This document shows positions 1-13,375 of a stretch of 64,000 nt of DNA, piece after piece (the first letter of the stretch is position 1; each line of letters starts with the position of its first letter). Position numbers and translations under genes: made by a program. The DNA lies in NCBI GenBank assembly GCA_030765045.1, contig CM060965.1, positions 153,057,874-153,121,873 on the forward strand, given 5' to 3'. The DNA comes from Tenodera sinensis. Its lineage: Eukaryota; Arthropoda; Insecta; Mantodea; Mantidae. Under the pieces are notes generated by a model. It was not told the origin of the DNA. It did no database searches and saw nothing but the letters and a program-made list of their open reading frames with translations.

Positions 1-726
1 AAGCCAGTGAAATATCTCCAGATTCAGCATCACGCATACACTTAAGTTATGTGGTGTTTCATGACGAATATTATACTTAATGGATTACTGGATGAAAAAT
101 GGGTTAGTGAAAGGGAAATGTTGCACAAAAACCTATTTAAATGACTATATACTTACATTTATAGCAAATTCAAAAACAAGGTTGTTGCATTCAACTGTCT
201 TAAAATAACTGAAATAGTAGCTTGTTTTATGGAGAGAATAGATGACAAAATATGCACAGCTGTATTAAGGTGGTGAACTTCACAGGTTGAACAATCAAAA
301 CTGTTGCAGTTCCTACTCTAAAATTTGTTAAACTTTTGATGATGGTGATAGAAATAACTACATCTAATAATGTTTTAAAACAAAAATGTATTTATGCTTA
401 AGCCACAAAGTTCTCACTGCAAAATTCATAGCCCATTTTTGTATTTTACGAGAGTATATCCCATAAATGTCTTGTTTATTCTTTCTTATATGAATCTTAC
501 ACGAACACGTTTAGCGACCAGAGCTTACTTCATGATTGCAAGAATCTCATTAACAAATAGCAGCTCAGATAGAAAGTATGAACTATGTAGGCGCTCATAG
601 TAAAGCTCTCAATAATTTCGATAAAATGTTAGTACGAAGATGACATCGAACAGCTTTAAAATGATGTTTTTACCTATAAACAAATTAAATTTGTTTAATT
701 TTACAAAAGAAAATTCATTCATATAC
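1..726. other. Left flank, nothing recognised
   Basis: AT-rich sequence with no supported exon, RNA gene or repeat match inside the window. The short open frame at 394-600 has no recognisable domain. Gene A must have exons further left, but none of the sequence here resembles the equivalent gene B exons. Confidence 0.6.
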
Positions 727-987
727 ATGGTATAGCGAAACGAATAATCGTATTGAGGTTCAAAATAGATAGAGGATATCTGACTATAGTCGGAGTATAT
801 GCCCTAGAAGATGGACGTAAAATAGAATCTGAAAATTTGTATTATCAACTACAACATGTAATTGAGAAATGTAAACAAGAATGACTATAGCTTCGGTAGG
901 AGACTTCAATGCTCGAATAGGAAATACAGCAATCAGCAATATAATTGGTTCTAACGGAGAACATACTTCTTTCCCTGATTACCCTCT

Positions 988-1311
988 CCTTATGTAGGAC
1001 TTACAAGCCAGTGCCTAGGGTCAGACGCCTATCGGGATGCAGAGAAACCTCTGAACCAGACAGAGTGAAGGTCTGGAAGCAGGTGGTCAGCCAAGCTCCA
1101 GGTATGATAGTGAGGAAGAGGATGATATGAAATGTAGGCGAAATGGATGATTGGAAGGGTGATAACGGAGCAATTGGTGGAATGAATGGCGGAGGAAACC
1201 GGAGAACCCGGAGAAAACCCGCCCAGACGCCGCTTCGTCCACCACAAATACCACATGTGGGTCCCGCCTAGGCGGTAGGCGAGCGGTCTAACCACTCAGC
1301 CACGGCGCCGC
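988..1311 (-). mobile_element. tRNA-derived SINE, family S2
   Basis: On the minus strand the head reads GGCGCCGTGGCTGAGTGG then TTAGACCGCTCGCC, a class II tRNA-like 5' end with an A box. The body contains GGTTTCCTCCGCCATTC and ends in TAAGTCCT near 990. The same body occurs at 22885-23160 and 46310-46650, also on the minus strand. It is inserted in the endonuclease region of the LINE and abuts a second SINE. Boundaries are approximate. Confidence 0.75.
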
Positions 1312-1430
1312 CATTATACTTCCAGACTCAGGGAAGGATGAGGAATAATCCTGACTGGAGAAAAATTCACTACCCCCTGCCGGAAATCGAACCCGGGACC
1401 CCTTACACAGCAGGCAGGTGTTCTACCAAT
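1312..1430 (-). mobile_element. tRNA-derived SINE, family S1 (partial)
   Basis: Minus-strand tRNA-like head with a good B box (GGTCCCGGGTTCGATTTCCG) followed by GGAATAATCC-type body and CCCTGAGTCTGGAAG. Same family as 14270-14585, 33455-33760 and 61700-61992. The 3' part is missing here, cut off at the junction with the S2 element. Confidence 0.75.
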
Positions 1431-3672
1431 ACAATTAACAAAAATGGAAAGGTACTCCGAGACTTTGCATGCTTCAATAATCTACGGATCATTAATTCCT
1501 TCTTCCGGCACAAAGAAATACATACATGCACTTGGACAGCAAGGTTAAGTAGATCAGTAATTGACTATTTCTTAGCTAATGAAAAGATGTGGAGTCTATT
1601 TAATGATGTAAAAGTTTACAGACGAGCAGATATTGGCACTGATCTGTGTTAGTTAAGGTAAAACTGAAGTCAAGATGGACTAAATGTCGTAATAAGAAAA
1701 GGACCCCAGAGAAATGTTGGAAAACTCATTTGCTAAAAGAACTAACTATTAGAGACTTATACTCTAAAAGACTTCCTCTATATACTAAAGAATATGAAGA
1801 AAGCAATGATATTAATGAAGAATGGAGAATTATTAAGAAAACCATAAAAAGGCTGCATATGAATGCCTAGGGCCTAGGAATAAAAATAAAGCTAAAAAAG
1901 GACTTTATATATGGAATGACGAGCTTAAAACTTACCTGAAATGGTTACAGACAAAAAAGGAAGAAGACTTACTGGTATATAAAGCAATTGCAGCCCAGAC
2001 TAAAAAGAAAGTAAGAATAGCGCATAAAGAAAGCTGGGATAGATACGTCTCTAATACTGAACACGATATACATGGTAGACAAGCACATGCATACAAAATA
2101 ATATAACATTTATCTCAAAAAGAAAGAGACAAAGCAGATATAAATGTAATGACAGAGAAGAGTGGCTCCGATATTGTAAAGAACAGTGGACAGGTAAAAC
2201 AAAACTTAATCGAAAAGAATACCAGGATATACCTATACACTTTGCAGAAGTTGACAACATCGAATTAGAGGAACTAGAAGAAGCTCTAGAGAGATCGAAA
2301 AATAAGAAATCCCCTGGTGTGGATGGTGTCCAAATAGAATTAATAAAATATGCTCCAATGGAGTGGAAAGTAAGATTCTTGAAACTCTTAAATCAATGTT
2401 AGACTCAGAAGAAAATCCCAGAAGAATGGGGAGTAGCAAGAAAGGAGATCGAAGCAAATGTACTAATCACAGAGGAATTAGCCTTCTAAATGAAGCGTAC
2501 AAAATTTATGCGAAAATAATAACAAAACGAATACAAGTCATTACTGAAACCATCCGTTTGGAAAAACAGTCGGGATTTCGGAAAGGACGATCATGTATTG
2601 ACAATATATTCATAGTAAAACAAATTATGGAAAAATCTAAAGAGTTTAATAAAGAACTCCATTTTTTGTTTATAGATTATCCGAAGGTATTTAATAATAT
2701 CAAAAGAGATAAACTTTGGGAAATTATTGAATTAAGAGGTATTCCTAAGCATTTAATCGATGTGATAAAGAGTATAATATATTATATGAAAACTCCACCA
2801 TATGCTATAAATCCAAAGAAGGAAAAACGTATTATGAGAAAATAAATTTAGGAGAAAGACAGGGCTGCAGTCTGTCACCGACACTTTTTAACATTTATAT
2901 TGACGAAGCAATGAGGAAATTGAAATTGCAGATGCATAAGTTTAGCATATCAGAAAATGTCAACAAAAGAAAATTTTTAATAAATCTCCTCTTCGCTGAT
3001 GATCAAATTATCTTAGCTAGTGACGAAGATTCATTACAAAGGGGGCTACTTGAACTATATAAAATTACAATAGAGATGAATTTAAGCGTTTCGAAACAGA
3101 AAACAAAAGTGATGGCTTTCATAGGTAAGAGGGCGATGAGATCAAAGGTGGTACTAGAAGATTATATCATAGAACAAGTTGGCTGTCATTTATCCTACAC
3201 TTGTGAAAAAGATACTGATTACAAAATTGCAAAATTTAATAACATGTGTGGGACTATTAGAAGAACACTTTATAACAAGACAAAAAAAGATACACATATT
3301 AAATTATATAAAGTTATGGCAATACCAACAGGCTTATATGCGAGTGAAACTTGGGCTTTAAAGGAGAAAGACAGAAGCCGACTATAGGTAGCCGAAATGC
3401 GATTTCTCCGAAGTGTAGCGGGAGTGACCAAACTGGATCATATCAGAAATTATTAAATAAGAAACAACCTAAAAGTTAGTAGCCTGTTAGAAGCTGTTAG
3501 TAGCCTGTAGATCAATACAAACAAAAATGGTGGGAACACGTACAGCGTACGAACCAAGATAGAATTCTGAAAATAGCTGTTGAATATGTACCTTTTGGAA
3601 AAAGAAGTATTGGCCGACCAGCAAAAAGATGGATTCAACAAATAAACGAGCCGCAACAGGCCTAAAGCCTAT

Positions 3673-3723
3673 AGCTTGTAGAAGTAGAAGTAGAAGTAGA
3701 AGTACAAGAAGAAGAAGAAGAAG

Positions 3724-3755
<32 letters not shown>

Positions 3756-3779
3756 GAAGAAGAAGAAGAGGAAGAAGCT
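3673..3779 (+). repeat. (GAAGTA)n/(AGA)n microsatellite at LINE 3' end
   Basis: About 100 bp of GAAGTA units passing into AGA units. It starts directly where LINE coding remnants stop (frame reading INEPQQA near 3640-3660), so it is probably the element's simple-repeat 3' tail, later expanded. Confidence 0.85.
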
Positions 3780-3909
3780 ACCTTTTAAATTGTTGCGAAA
3801 TGATTGCCTATAGTTTGTTCGATTTTTTATTCATCAAAAAATGTATTTAACTCGAAACATTTTCGCGCTATCATTTTTATGACCTTAAATCATCATTAGG
3901 CCTCCAGAG

Positions 3910-4290
3910 CATGATGATTCGCTTAGAAATGCACTTGGTAAAGAAACTCATCTAGGGAAACTCGGGAAAAATTCCAAGGAGAACTTGAAATTTGATTTGG
4001 AATATTGTTAGTGATGACGAAACTTGCATTTGTATTATCCTGAAAAGAAAAGTAATAATACTATGGCTGCTAGCTTTTTTAACGGGTCATATTGCTACTA
4101 CACCATTAGAAGACAGATGTACCGTTACTAACAAGTGGTACACAAGTTTTGTTTGTAGCAATATTTTTTATAAAATTGTGTAAAACGCCCAAAAACAAAA
4201 TTAATTTTACATTATGACAATGCATCAGCAAAACTAACTGAGAATATGGATGTCCTAAAGATCAGCACCATAAACCCTGACCTTTGAGGT
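3910..4290 (+). pseudogene. mariner-type transposase relic
   Basis: Conceptual translation across two frames gives WNIVSDDETCICI (about 3990-4030), TGHIATTPLEDRCTVTNKWY (4085-4141) and, in another frame, LHYDNAS-like sequence near 4207-4230. Together these resemble the central catalytic region of mariner transposases: the first catalytic Asp (DDET) and the HxDNA block holding the second. Frameshifts and missing ends make it non-functional. Terminal repeats were not located. Confidence 0.7.
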
Positions 4291-4575
4291 ATAGGGAAAT
4301 ATGCTAGCCTTTGGTACCCGAGGTCACGGGTTCAAATCAGGCGGAGGACGATTGAATTTTCTCGGGCGCAAAAAAATCCCTAGCATGACTTCTTCCGGAA
4401 GGGAAGTAAAGCGGTTGGTACCGTGTAGTAGATAAATGGTAAGTAAAAGAACCTCAAGCGTGATAAGGAGGTCATCTAGCGGTCTTTCATGCCCAATATA
4501 GAATGAGACGCTGAGTGCCCATAAATAAAAATCAATATTTGCACCCATTCTTGCAAAAGAAAACAAAATTAACAT
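4290..4575 (+). mobile_element. tRNA-derived SINE, family S6
   Basis: A B-box-like GGGTTCAAATC near 4328 is followed by a body with TTCTTCCGGAAGGGAAGTAA, AAGAACCTCAAGC, AGCGGTCTTTCATGC and AATGAGACGCTGAG, ending in CATAAATAAAAATC. The same order of motifs occurs at 21220-21480 and 43800-44045, which defines the family. Confidence 0.7.
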
Positions 4576-5167
4576 GCAATGCTCTTTTACAATAGATTTT
4601 ACGAAAACACAGAACGAATTTTAGTTTATAGAGCAATAAGTATTAAGAGCAATACAATTCTCAAAATAAATCAAATGAAAATTGCGGTTGTTGATTCTCG
4701 GCTGATTCTGATGTATCTGCATGGTCATTCTTGTATCCACTGTATCAAGACAGACCAGTTGCTCTCACTTGGGGCTGATGATAGTGGTAAAATGAGAGGT
4801 TGGACATCAGTGAGGATACTTTAAGTTTATCAGTTGTTTGCATCACTATCCTCTCTACCAGCGAGAAGATCAGACATGCTGAGCAACAGTCCGAAGTGTG
4901 TCGAGGAAAACTGCCACCATTAGCTTTAAACCCTACTAAGTTAACCGCAATTATTCTACTTTCATGCCCTAGCATGTTGTTTAAACGTAAAGACAAGCTG
5001 TTTGTTGGTTATGCAAAGCGACGATCATTATGTAGTGACGGTTGCGTGTGTGATACATGTTGTATTATGAGTAATGCAGTATTGTGCAACGCGTTTTGGT
5101 ATAATACAGTATTTTACAACTCTGCTCTTGGATTAACTTCATATTGAGATGATAATTTATTATTCAG
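4576..5167. other. Intron sequence upstream of first visible exon of gene A
   Basis: No recognisable feature apart from the acceptor polypyrimidine tract and AG at 5166-5167. The 115-residue open frame at 4800-5147 has no domain and no conserved look. Confidence 0.6.
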
Positions 5168-5401
5168 CTTGTAGGTATGGGTGGCATGATTCTGATCACG
5201 GGTTTCCTGTCCTTCAATGGAGGAACGCTGGGCACCATGACTAATCCTGGAGACGGTGCTACCATCTCTAAGGTCGTCATCAACACACTGATGGGGGGCA
5301 GCGGGGCTGCAATCATCGTATTGGCTGGTAGCAGGATGGGTCTTTTTGGAGCACCTTGCTGGAGCTTCACCTACACACTCAACGCTGCCCTTGCGGGCAT
5401 G
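5168..5401 (+). CDS. Amt: Gene A exon (equivalent to B exon 5)
   Basis: 234 nt, 78 codons, phase 0 at both ends. Acceptor TTCAG ends at 5167, donor GTGAGT starts at 5402. Encodes two membrane spans, from LVGMGGMILITGFLSFNGG to NAALAGM. Confidence 0.95.
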
Positions 5402-8400
5402 GTGAGTAGATTGTTTCATCAATATGTTTATTTGGGACATAACTAAATTGCTTATTGATGTGTAAGAAACCAAAATGGCCAGATGGTTGAGTGGGCCAAA
5501 GGAGGAAAATTGGTTTCTTTATTTCCATAAGTTCTTCCTAGCTTCAAACTCATTTCGCTATTGCTGAAAGAAAGAGAAGGACACGGAGGGTAACACCACA
5601 TTGAGTGTTACAGTTGAGTATCTCTTGCATGAATAGAAGAAGCTAAACTCCAGGCATTCCAAATTTTATTGGGGCAAGGGACCTTCCAATTAATTATGAT
5701 ATGGAAAATATTTCCATGGGACCCATTATGTGGCACAGAACCATTATACTCATATTTTAGTTCCACTCTTTTATTAAAATGGGTTTTTTTTTTTTTTTTT
5801 TTTTTTTTCCTAAAATGAATTTGTTGGACTTCTATGGGATGTTTTCATCGAAGTGTACAGTAGCAGAACTGAGTAGTAAATTAATAAATAAACGAATAAA
5901 TACCTCAGTGATTATTTTGAATTGTTTTATTAAATGCCCAGGGTGAGTTCCAATAACAGCTAAACACTTGATTATTCTTTAGGAACTATTTTCCATAAGT
6001 ATTAACAACATACAGTGGCTAATAGTGCGACAAGCTTCCCATTCTCTAAATGTCATACTCTCTTTGATTTTGAATGCTGTATACATGAATTTGTTTGATC
6101 TATCTCCACAAAAGGTAGTCCAAGGGCGAAAGAAAAGGCCATGCGAAGGGTCCATCACGTTCAATCCACCTATTACCAAATTTTGATATAGAAGTAGATA
6201 TGAAGGTACAGTTGTTGGTGAATCACACTGTCATTTTCTCAACCATGAGTTACCTCTCCTGTTGGAAAAATGTCGTTCAATATGAGAAGAGAAATTTGGT
6301 ATCAGTAGGATGGTGCACCAACACATTTTGCAATTAAACTTAAGCATTTTTATTTTGGTAACAACTTCCTCCATCTTTTTACAATCATCTTCAATAAATC
6401 ATTCAAATTCAACCTGCAAAGATCTAAATAAGTTACTGTAGAACAGGGAAAGACAACTTCGGGTCGTGTGACGTATTTAAACGAAGAGCCAGCTTATACG
6501 TTCGTGTGACGTCAGGCGAGAGCAGTGTATTGCTAGGCTACCTAGATCAGCGGCGCATGTGTTCAGTTCTCCGTGTTTCAAACCAGTTTGAGGCCAGGCT
6601 TCAAGATGTAGAAACATTGTCAACTACGTTTCAGGTCTTTGCGACCCCGTATTCATTGGATGTTAACAATGTTTCTAGCAGGAAGCAAATTGAATTGATA
6701 AATTTACAGTGCGACAATTTGCTAAAGGACAAATATAAACACAAGGAAGACTTGACTGATTTTTATAAGAATGTTCCTCAAAACAGATTTCTGAGGTTGT
6801 ATGTCCTTGTTGCATGGATATTATGTATGTTTGGTTCCACGTATGTGTGCGAACAATTCTTTTCTGTTATGAACCCTTCTAAGTCAAAATCCCGAAGCAT
6901 ACTGTGAGATCACAATCTAACATGCAGTCTTCGGTTACAAATGTGCCGTACATTACGCCCTAACATTGACAAGCTAGTCAAAGAAAAGCGAAATGACAAA
7001 TGTCGGAAAATGTCCACCTAATTGTTCTGTGTAGCTCTCCTCTAGCTCAGGCAAAATAGTTATAATTTCTGTTCTATTTGCGTTATAAAATGACTGTTCA
7101 CATAAACTAGAATTGACTCGTATATATGAAATTATTTGTAATCTGTGACTATTCCGTAATTGAAACAGCATTAAAATTGCGATGTACGGCACGCCATTTC
7201 CTCTTCCCCGCTGTGACGTCACACGTTCAACTGACCTTCGACGGGAGCATATGAGCTGAGTGAACTGACGCCATAGCAGCGATACCTGTCTTCCCCTGCT
7301 GTAGAATCAGTAAATGTGCTTCATTTGTGTAGCGTTTATGGGTTTACAAAGGTTGCTTCCTCTACTGCTGGTGTGCCTTAATATTTGATAAAAATATCTT
7401 ACTAGGTCATAAACAGATACATATATACTCACCACATATCATAAAACGAAGAAAAACATGGTGTTATAGTGTCATTGAACAACAGGATTTCTTTTTATAA
7501 CACAATATATATGCTATTTATTTTAATGATCACTTTTTGCGTAGGTGAGCACCTGTGGCGCTGTCAATACTTACGCCTTTTGGGGCAGCTTCGTGTCTGG
7601 TCTGACCTGCGGACCTATTATGATGATCCTGCACTACGTGATGTTACGTCTGAGGAGTAAGTATTCTGAATAATAAGGCTCGCGGCTACTCTTGACTGAG
7701 AAATTCTCACTTTGCCATTCTATCTGCCCCCTTTCCCTTTAAAGAACGTGACAACAATGAAGCATAAGAACACACTGAACTTATAGAGCTGACGTCGCTA
7801 AACTTGATCAAAATGTCTTGGACAAATTAAAGTCAGGATTATTGTGCTAACACCGCGGTGCAACAATCCTTTCTGGGCCAAGGCCTACTGCCCGGCTGCT
7901 GCGCCACCCACCTCTGCCACACAGGCGTCATGAGTGGGGTGTAGTACTAGAGGGTGGGACGTGGTAAGCGCCCCGATCCCTCTTGATTAGTATATGCGGT
8001 CAACGCAAACAGGGACACTACTTCTCAATTAAGTAGCTCCTCAATTGGCTTCTCATAGACCTAACGAGACTGAGTGTACCCCGGAATAGGTCTTCTGGCG
8101 GGAGAATATCTTTACTTCGGAATCGAACCCGGGTCTCCCACTTGGTAAGCAACAGCGCTACTACTACGCCAAGTAAATGATCTGAATTACTATGCATTTG
8201 ATCTAAAAATGGCGAAATGACTCTTAAGTCGATAAATGACGCATTTGACATAACCTAACAGTATATGTATAACTAATTATAATGGTTAGTTGGTCGAGTG
8301 CTGGTTAACTTAGCTAACATAGTCTAACGGGCTTCAACAGCTTCAGTTAGGAAATTGTCGTTCACTTTATTATTTAAGATTTTATTTCATCTTCTCTAGC

Positions 8401-11400
8401 TTCACACTAGACGTTTGTAAAACAAAAGAGTAGATGGAGTTTGCACTTCATTTCATAGAGTAACAAATTATCCTCCAGAGCTCCTGATTTGAAAATTTAT
8501 TATAATGAAACAACTTCACGGAGTGGAAAGGAAAAAAGTTAGCTTAACTTACAACAGTCAGATCCTGAGTAGCACTGTTTAATACCTGTTAGATTTATAG
8601 ATCATTTAGTATCAAGTCGCATTATGCTAATTCAACCCCAGCGTAATAACATATAATTTGGGAAGGTAATTTGTAGTTACAAGTAATCTAGTATTCAGAA
8701 CCTGTTCCACTTCAGCACTTATTAATTATATGATGCAATGCTTCAAACGCTTAAAAAGGAATGAATTCTGACGCATAAATATTCCTCTCCCTATGTCGAT
8801 TTAACGTCGTCTTTAAGATCTAAAAGATCTCGTCGCCAGGATATCTCCTATCCTGTGTTTGGTGTCTGGCTCTAGCAAGAGGTCCTAATCTGCAAGGTAT
8901 GCGTGAGTTGTGGTAGGAATGGAACCAAACGAAGAATTAACCAACATTTGACTTTATTTGAAAATTTCCGGATTTGTGGAGAACTGCCGACGATATGTAA
9001 ATAGAATATAACTTTCTAACTTCAACTGCAACTTTATAATACTTGAACTTTGTCACCCTTTGGCAACCGCCGAAAAATGTATATGCGCCAGCTTACGTGC
9101 AAATCCCAAATTGCACGTGCGCTCTCTGCTCGATTCAAGACGTGTGTGTGTTGCGTTGCATATGTTTTGCGTGGGCGACACGAAGGAAGCGATTTCCATT
9201 GGTCAACTTTAGAGCACGTCATGGTAAGATACGAATCAGCCCGCGGAATCGTTCGGGCTTTGCACGTACAACAATTGTAACCTTATGACTCATTTAAATC
9301 TACCTAGGCTTCCATTCTTGAGACTTTAATCTATTCAGCTTTATTACTACGTCTTCCCCTTAACTATCGATTAGAATCTCCTTTTGTTTCTTTCTATTAT
9401 CAATTACATATATTCACATTATAATTTCGGTTTCAATTCATTAATGTCTAGATTCTCAAAATCAATAAAGGTCAGCTTTTTACACCGTGTGAAAAACGTT
9501 TTCTACATTGCATATTTTACAAGACAATTACGCATAAAATACGTCAGGTAGTTAAGTCCCCCAATTTGGGTGGGGAATAATTCAAAATATATCTACTTTC
9601 CTGCATTTACAAGCATCACTTGTTTGTGGAGGCAGCTGGCTCGTTAGATGGACATGAAAATGAAACGATGTAACATCAGATTAGACTTAATATCAGCAAT
9701 GTATAATTCCGTAAATCATTTTTGTGAATTTAAATGTGGATATCGTGATGTTTTCTGTTGCTTAACATCGTTTTGTGTTTTTACAGTCGATGATCCCCTG
9801 GACGCCGTAGCGGTGCACTTTGGAGGTGGACTGTGGGGACTGATTACAGCATCTCTCTTTTCTGAACAAGGCCTGGTTTATGGAATGACAAAGGAATCAC
9901 TGACGGTAAGTCCTCGTCCGTTAGAGACCTCAATAAAAATGAAATATTAAGCGTTTACTTCAGGGCAGTAGTACTAAAAGACAGAACACAAGGCTTTTTT
10001 GATTGATAAAGCTAAGATGCTTCCATTACATGAATAAGTGAGGTTACAGGAATAAGTACATAGACATATAAATAGATATGTAATCTGGAAAGAGAAAAAA
10101 ATGTATATCAGACAATGGCGGTGTATGTAAAGACAGTAAAAGTCTGAGAACTTCAGCTTTTATTTTTTGCTGTTGTACCATATGCGTTTATTTTTAATGA
10201 AATGTAAACAAACACACGTAACACTGCACATATGTGCTGATGATATTCCATATCACATCTGCAGCCGGTCATCCATAGGAGTAGGAGACCGCTAATTGGT
10301 CAAAACTGTTAATCGTTGCAACATCTGTTGGAAATCAGTAGAGCTCGGGTGAGTGATGGTGCTTAGTTGGTAGTGTATGAAACAAGCTGATAGCCAAATC
10401 TGAACAGGTTTATGGGAGGTGATGTAGAATCCATATCTAGTTTGTGGATTAGAGAATTAGTATATGTAAAACGAACCTGGAGGAGTTGGTTTGCTGTGCT
10501 CCATACTGCTGCAGTCATTCCGCAGGAGATCAAATGGCGCTTCGCTGTATCTGATCTAACACATTTATTGCAGACACGATAGGAGACTGGGCTATGCCAG
10601 TGTTGCTTTTCTGCCGTGGGAATGATACGGTTAAGAGTGGTAAACTGATACCATCCGCTGAAGCGGGAGGACATATGTAGATTTCTCCAAATGTAGATCC
10701 AGTGGTGATTGGGCTATTGTGGTTCCCAGCGGAACTACAGCTTACTAGTGGAAGTAGAATACGGTTAATAAATTTGGTGGATATTAAATGCTCAGCATGA
10801 CTGATAATTGAAGAAGGTGTTTGGATGCTGTTCCAGTGGTGCCAGAGAAACTGAGGCACGGCGTGATGCTGCCCCAAAGTATAGGGTGTCATAGCACGTT
10901 TTCCATCTGGCCTCTCTGGTCATACCTGGCAAGTACTAAATTGCGAATGTAGAGAGCCTGGCACTTTTCCTGAACAGATATCAAACTGAGACCTTCAGTT
11001 GCTATAGATTAGTGAAGTTGCTCCCGGAGTTATTTACACAAATAACCTTTCCAGATAATGCACGCCGATAGCTCTCTACAGTACAATGGCTTGTTTCGGT
11101 GGTATAGGAAGCGCTCGAGCCAAATACCACAGCTTTATCAGACAACACATTAACATGCCATATTATCTGGATGGGGTTCATGTTCCTGGAGATCTGCATA
11201 GTCTTGCTGTTCCAGTAACCCTTGTCCAGTTTAAAGCAATTATATACTTGCAATTCCTCAAGACTGTGATCCCAAAAGGTTTAGCTTGATGCCTAGCGGA
11301 AACATCTTCTATAGTGTGGTGTTCCGGCTATTCTGCCAAGGGTATCAACGAACGTTTGAAATAGTCAATTCTGGGAGAGTTTTAACCCGTCCCTATGTTT

Positions 11401-13255
11401 TGTTCTTCCCTTTGCCTACCGTCTAAGGCGTCTTCTGTTCTCTTGGTACTGTGTCGCCGTAAAGTCCGAGCATCCGCAACACAGATGATGGGGGAAAGTA
11501 GGAAAATGACACCGCAGGTCACAAATTGAGACCCCTGCTTTAGAGAGAAGTGTGTGGCAACGCAACGGGATATTACGTAATAGCATTAAGAGTGTTGTAA
11601 GATTCATTGCTATAATTTCAGAGCATAAAACAAAATGACACTCTCTCTTCGTTCAGCATATTAACAGCGTGGTCAAGAGATTATTTTATGAAATTTTCAT
11701 TCAAAATTATCTAGATGAAAAGTTGCATTTCATTCAGGTTTTCAAATCATGGTTCGAGTATGACGGACAAGCTAGGAACACTGATCTGCTCCTTCATACA
11801 GAAGTTTGCTGCCTCTCCACAGCGTAATAATCATATGCACATGTAGGATTGAACAAGGATGTAGTGCTGTAATTATCTGAGTAAGAAAAGAAAATCAAAC
11901 TCACTGATAAACCGAAGCTATCTTTCCTTCCTGATAGCCAAGTGCTGGTCTACAAAAGTACCAGTGGAATCTTCTTGCTGTTACAGAATACAACGCAACA
12001 ACACAAGGTTGTGAAGAACAAAATAAATAAGTTCTAAAATGTTTCCATAAACGTCTAAATCTGCATTTAGATACAAAATACAATCATTACGTAATTGAAA
12101 TAAAGGCTAAAGGGATGTTCTCTAAAATTAAATATAAACTAATAGGATACCACATTTATCCACTTAGGAACCTATTGAGCAGCAAAAAAGCAACAGTACT
12201 TTGAGTTTTAAGTAGTTCAAATTGAAGTAGTTTTTTTTTCTGTTCAACGTTTTCAGCAAAATAGCTTTCAGCGGGTGTTTTTACGTTATCCAACGTAGTG
12301 TAATATGGGAAGGTGAATGAACGAAATGGATGAAATGATGCTCAAATGAGTCCACAGTCCATAGAGCTTCTCAGAATAAGGGCAAACGGTAAGGAAAACC
12401 TTATCCGAATAACTAACCCTAAGCGAGATTCGAACTCGCGACCTCTTGGACGTGAGGCAGACACGCTCCCACCACGCTACAGAGACGGGCTTTCGGCATG
12501 TTGTTACAGACGTGGAAGTTAGGGTATGTTAAACGACGAAATGTGTGTAAAGTTGAAGCATTGGTGAGGCCCATATGGGTCACTGAATTGTCATATGAAG
12601 GTGGAACTTTTTAGTATTATATTGGCACGTGAAGGTAAAGCTTTGCATCTTAATTTTCAGCGGTGTGCTCTTGAACACACTGTCGTTCCTTAATGCGCTT
12701 CCTTATCATACGTAGACTCTGGTCTCTATGTAATAATAGGGCGTCAGACAGTACAAAAAAGTAATATTGTCTACTTATTTTAACTACCGAACGTTAGCTT
12801 CTTAGTCAATCACAAACATCAGCAATGAACTCAGCACATGACCGCATTTACAAAATTAGGCTGAAGAATCTAGTACCTACCACATTATTGTTTACTAAGA
12901 GATTTTGGAAGTTTAAAAGGAACTATATTGTATGACAGCTATTTCACATAGAACACTTTTATTCTATAAAAGATTCATGGGCAACATAACTCAACTGAGA
13001 AGGTCTGAAAAACATGTATAGACTGATTCAGAATAACATCCTGTATAAGTAAACATATTTCAGAAGCAGCAGCAGCAAGTGTTCTATCTACTTGAATGCA
13101 CCATCCACACAATTATTGGTCAAAATGAATAAAAAGCTAACTTCTGGTGTTTTACGCGTGCATTTCAACTGGCAGTATTATTGCTTTGAAATGTGATTTT
13201 TCTGCACTTCGTGGTTCCATTTTAAGACAGACTTTCGAGGGCTTTCTAAATGAAG

Positions 13256-13319
<64 letters not shown>

Positions 13320-13330
13320 GTTTAGAAAAG

Positions 13331-13375
<45 letters not shown>

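Larger units (their letters stand above)
727..3672 (+). mobile_element. Non-LTR retrotransposon relic (AP endonuclease + reverse transcriptase)
   Basis: Decayed LINE in sense orientation, split over several frames by indels and stops. An AP-type endonuclease begins near 727 and contains VGDFNARIG around 900-920. It resumes after two SINE insertions at 1438-1652 with TWTARLSRSVIDYF. A linker region follows (KSPGVDGVQIELIKYAP, frame-shifted, near 2308-2357). The reverse transcriptase occupies 2363-3387, with SGFRKGRSCIDNIF near 2570, FIDYPKVFNNI near 2670 and the FADD catalytic box at 2992-3003 (both aspartates kept). SETWALKEKDRSRL lies at 3343-3384, then AEMRFLRSVAGVT in the next frame. The layout fits RTE-like arthropod elements. 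I cannot fix the clade without a phylogeny. It is dead: many stops and frameshifts. Confidence 0.85.

Noticed and set aside
4800..5147. 115-residue open frame before the first gene A exon
   Set aside because: No recognisable domain; overlaps an antisense frame of similar length.
7469..7660. 63-residue frame as the coding frame over the gene A exon
   Set aside because: The Amt similarity and splice phases are in another frame (7545-7656).
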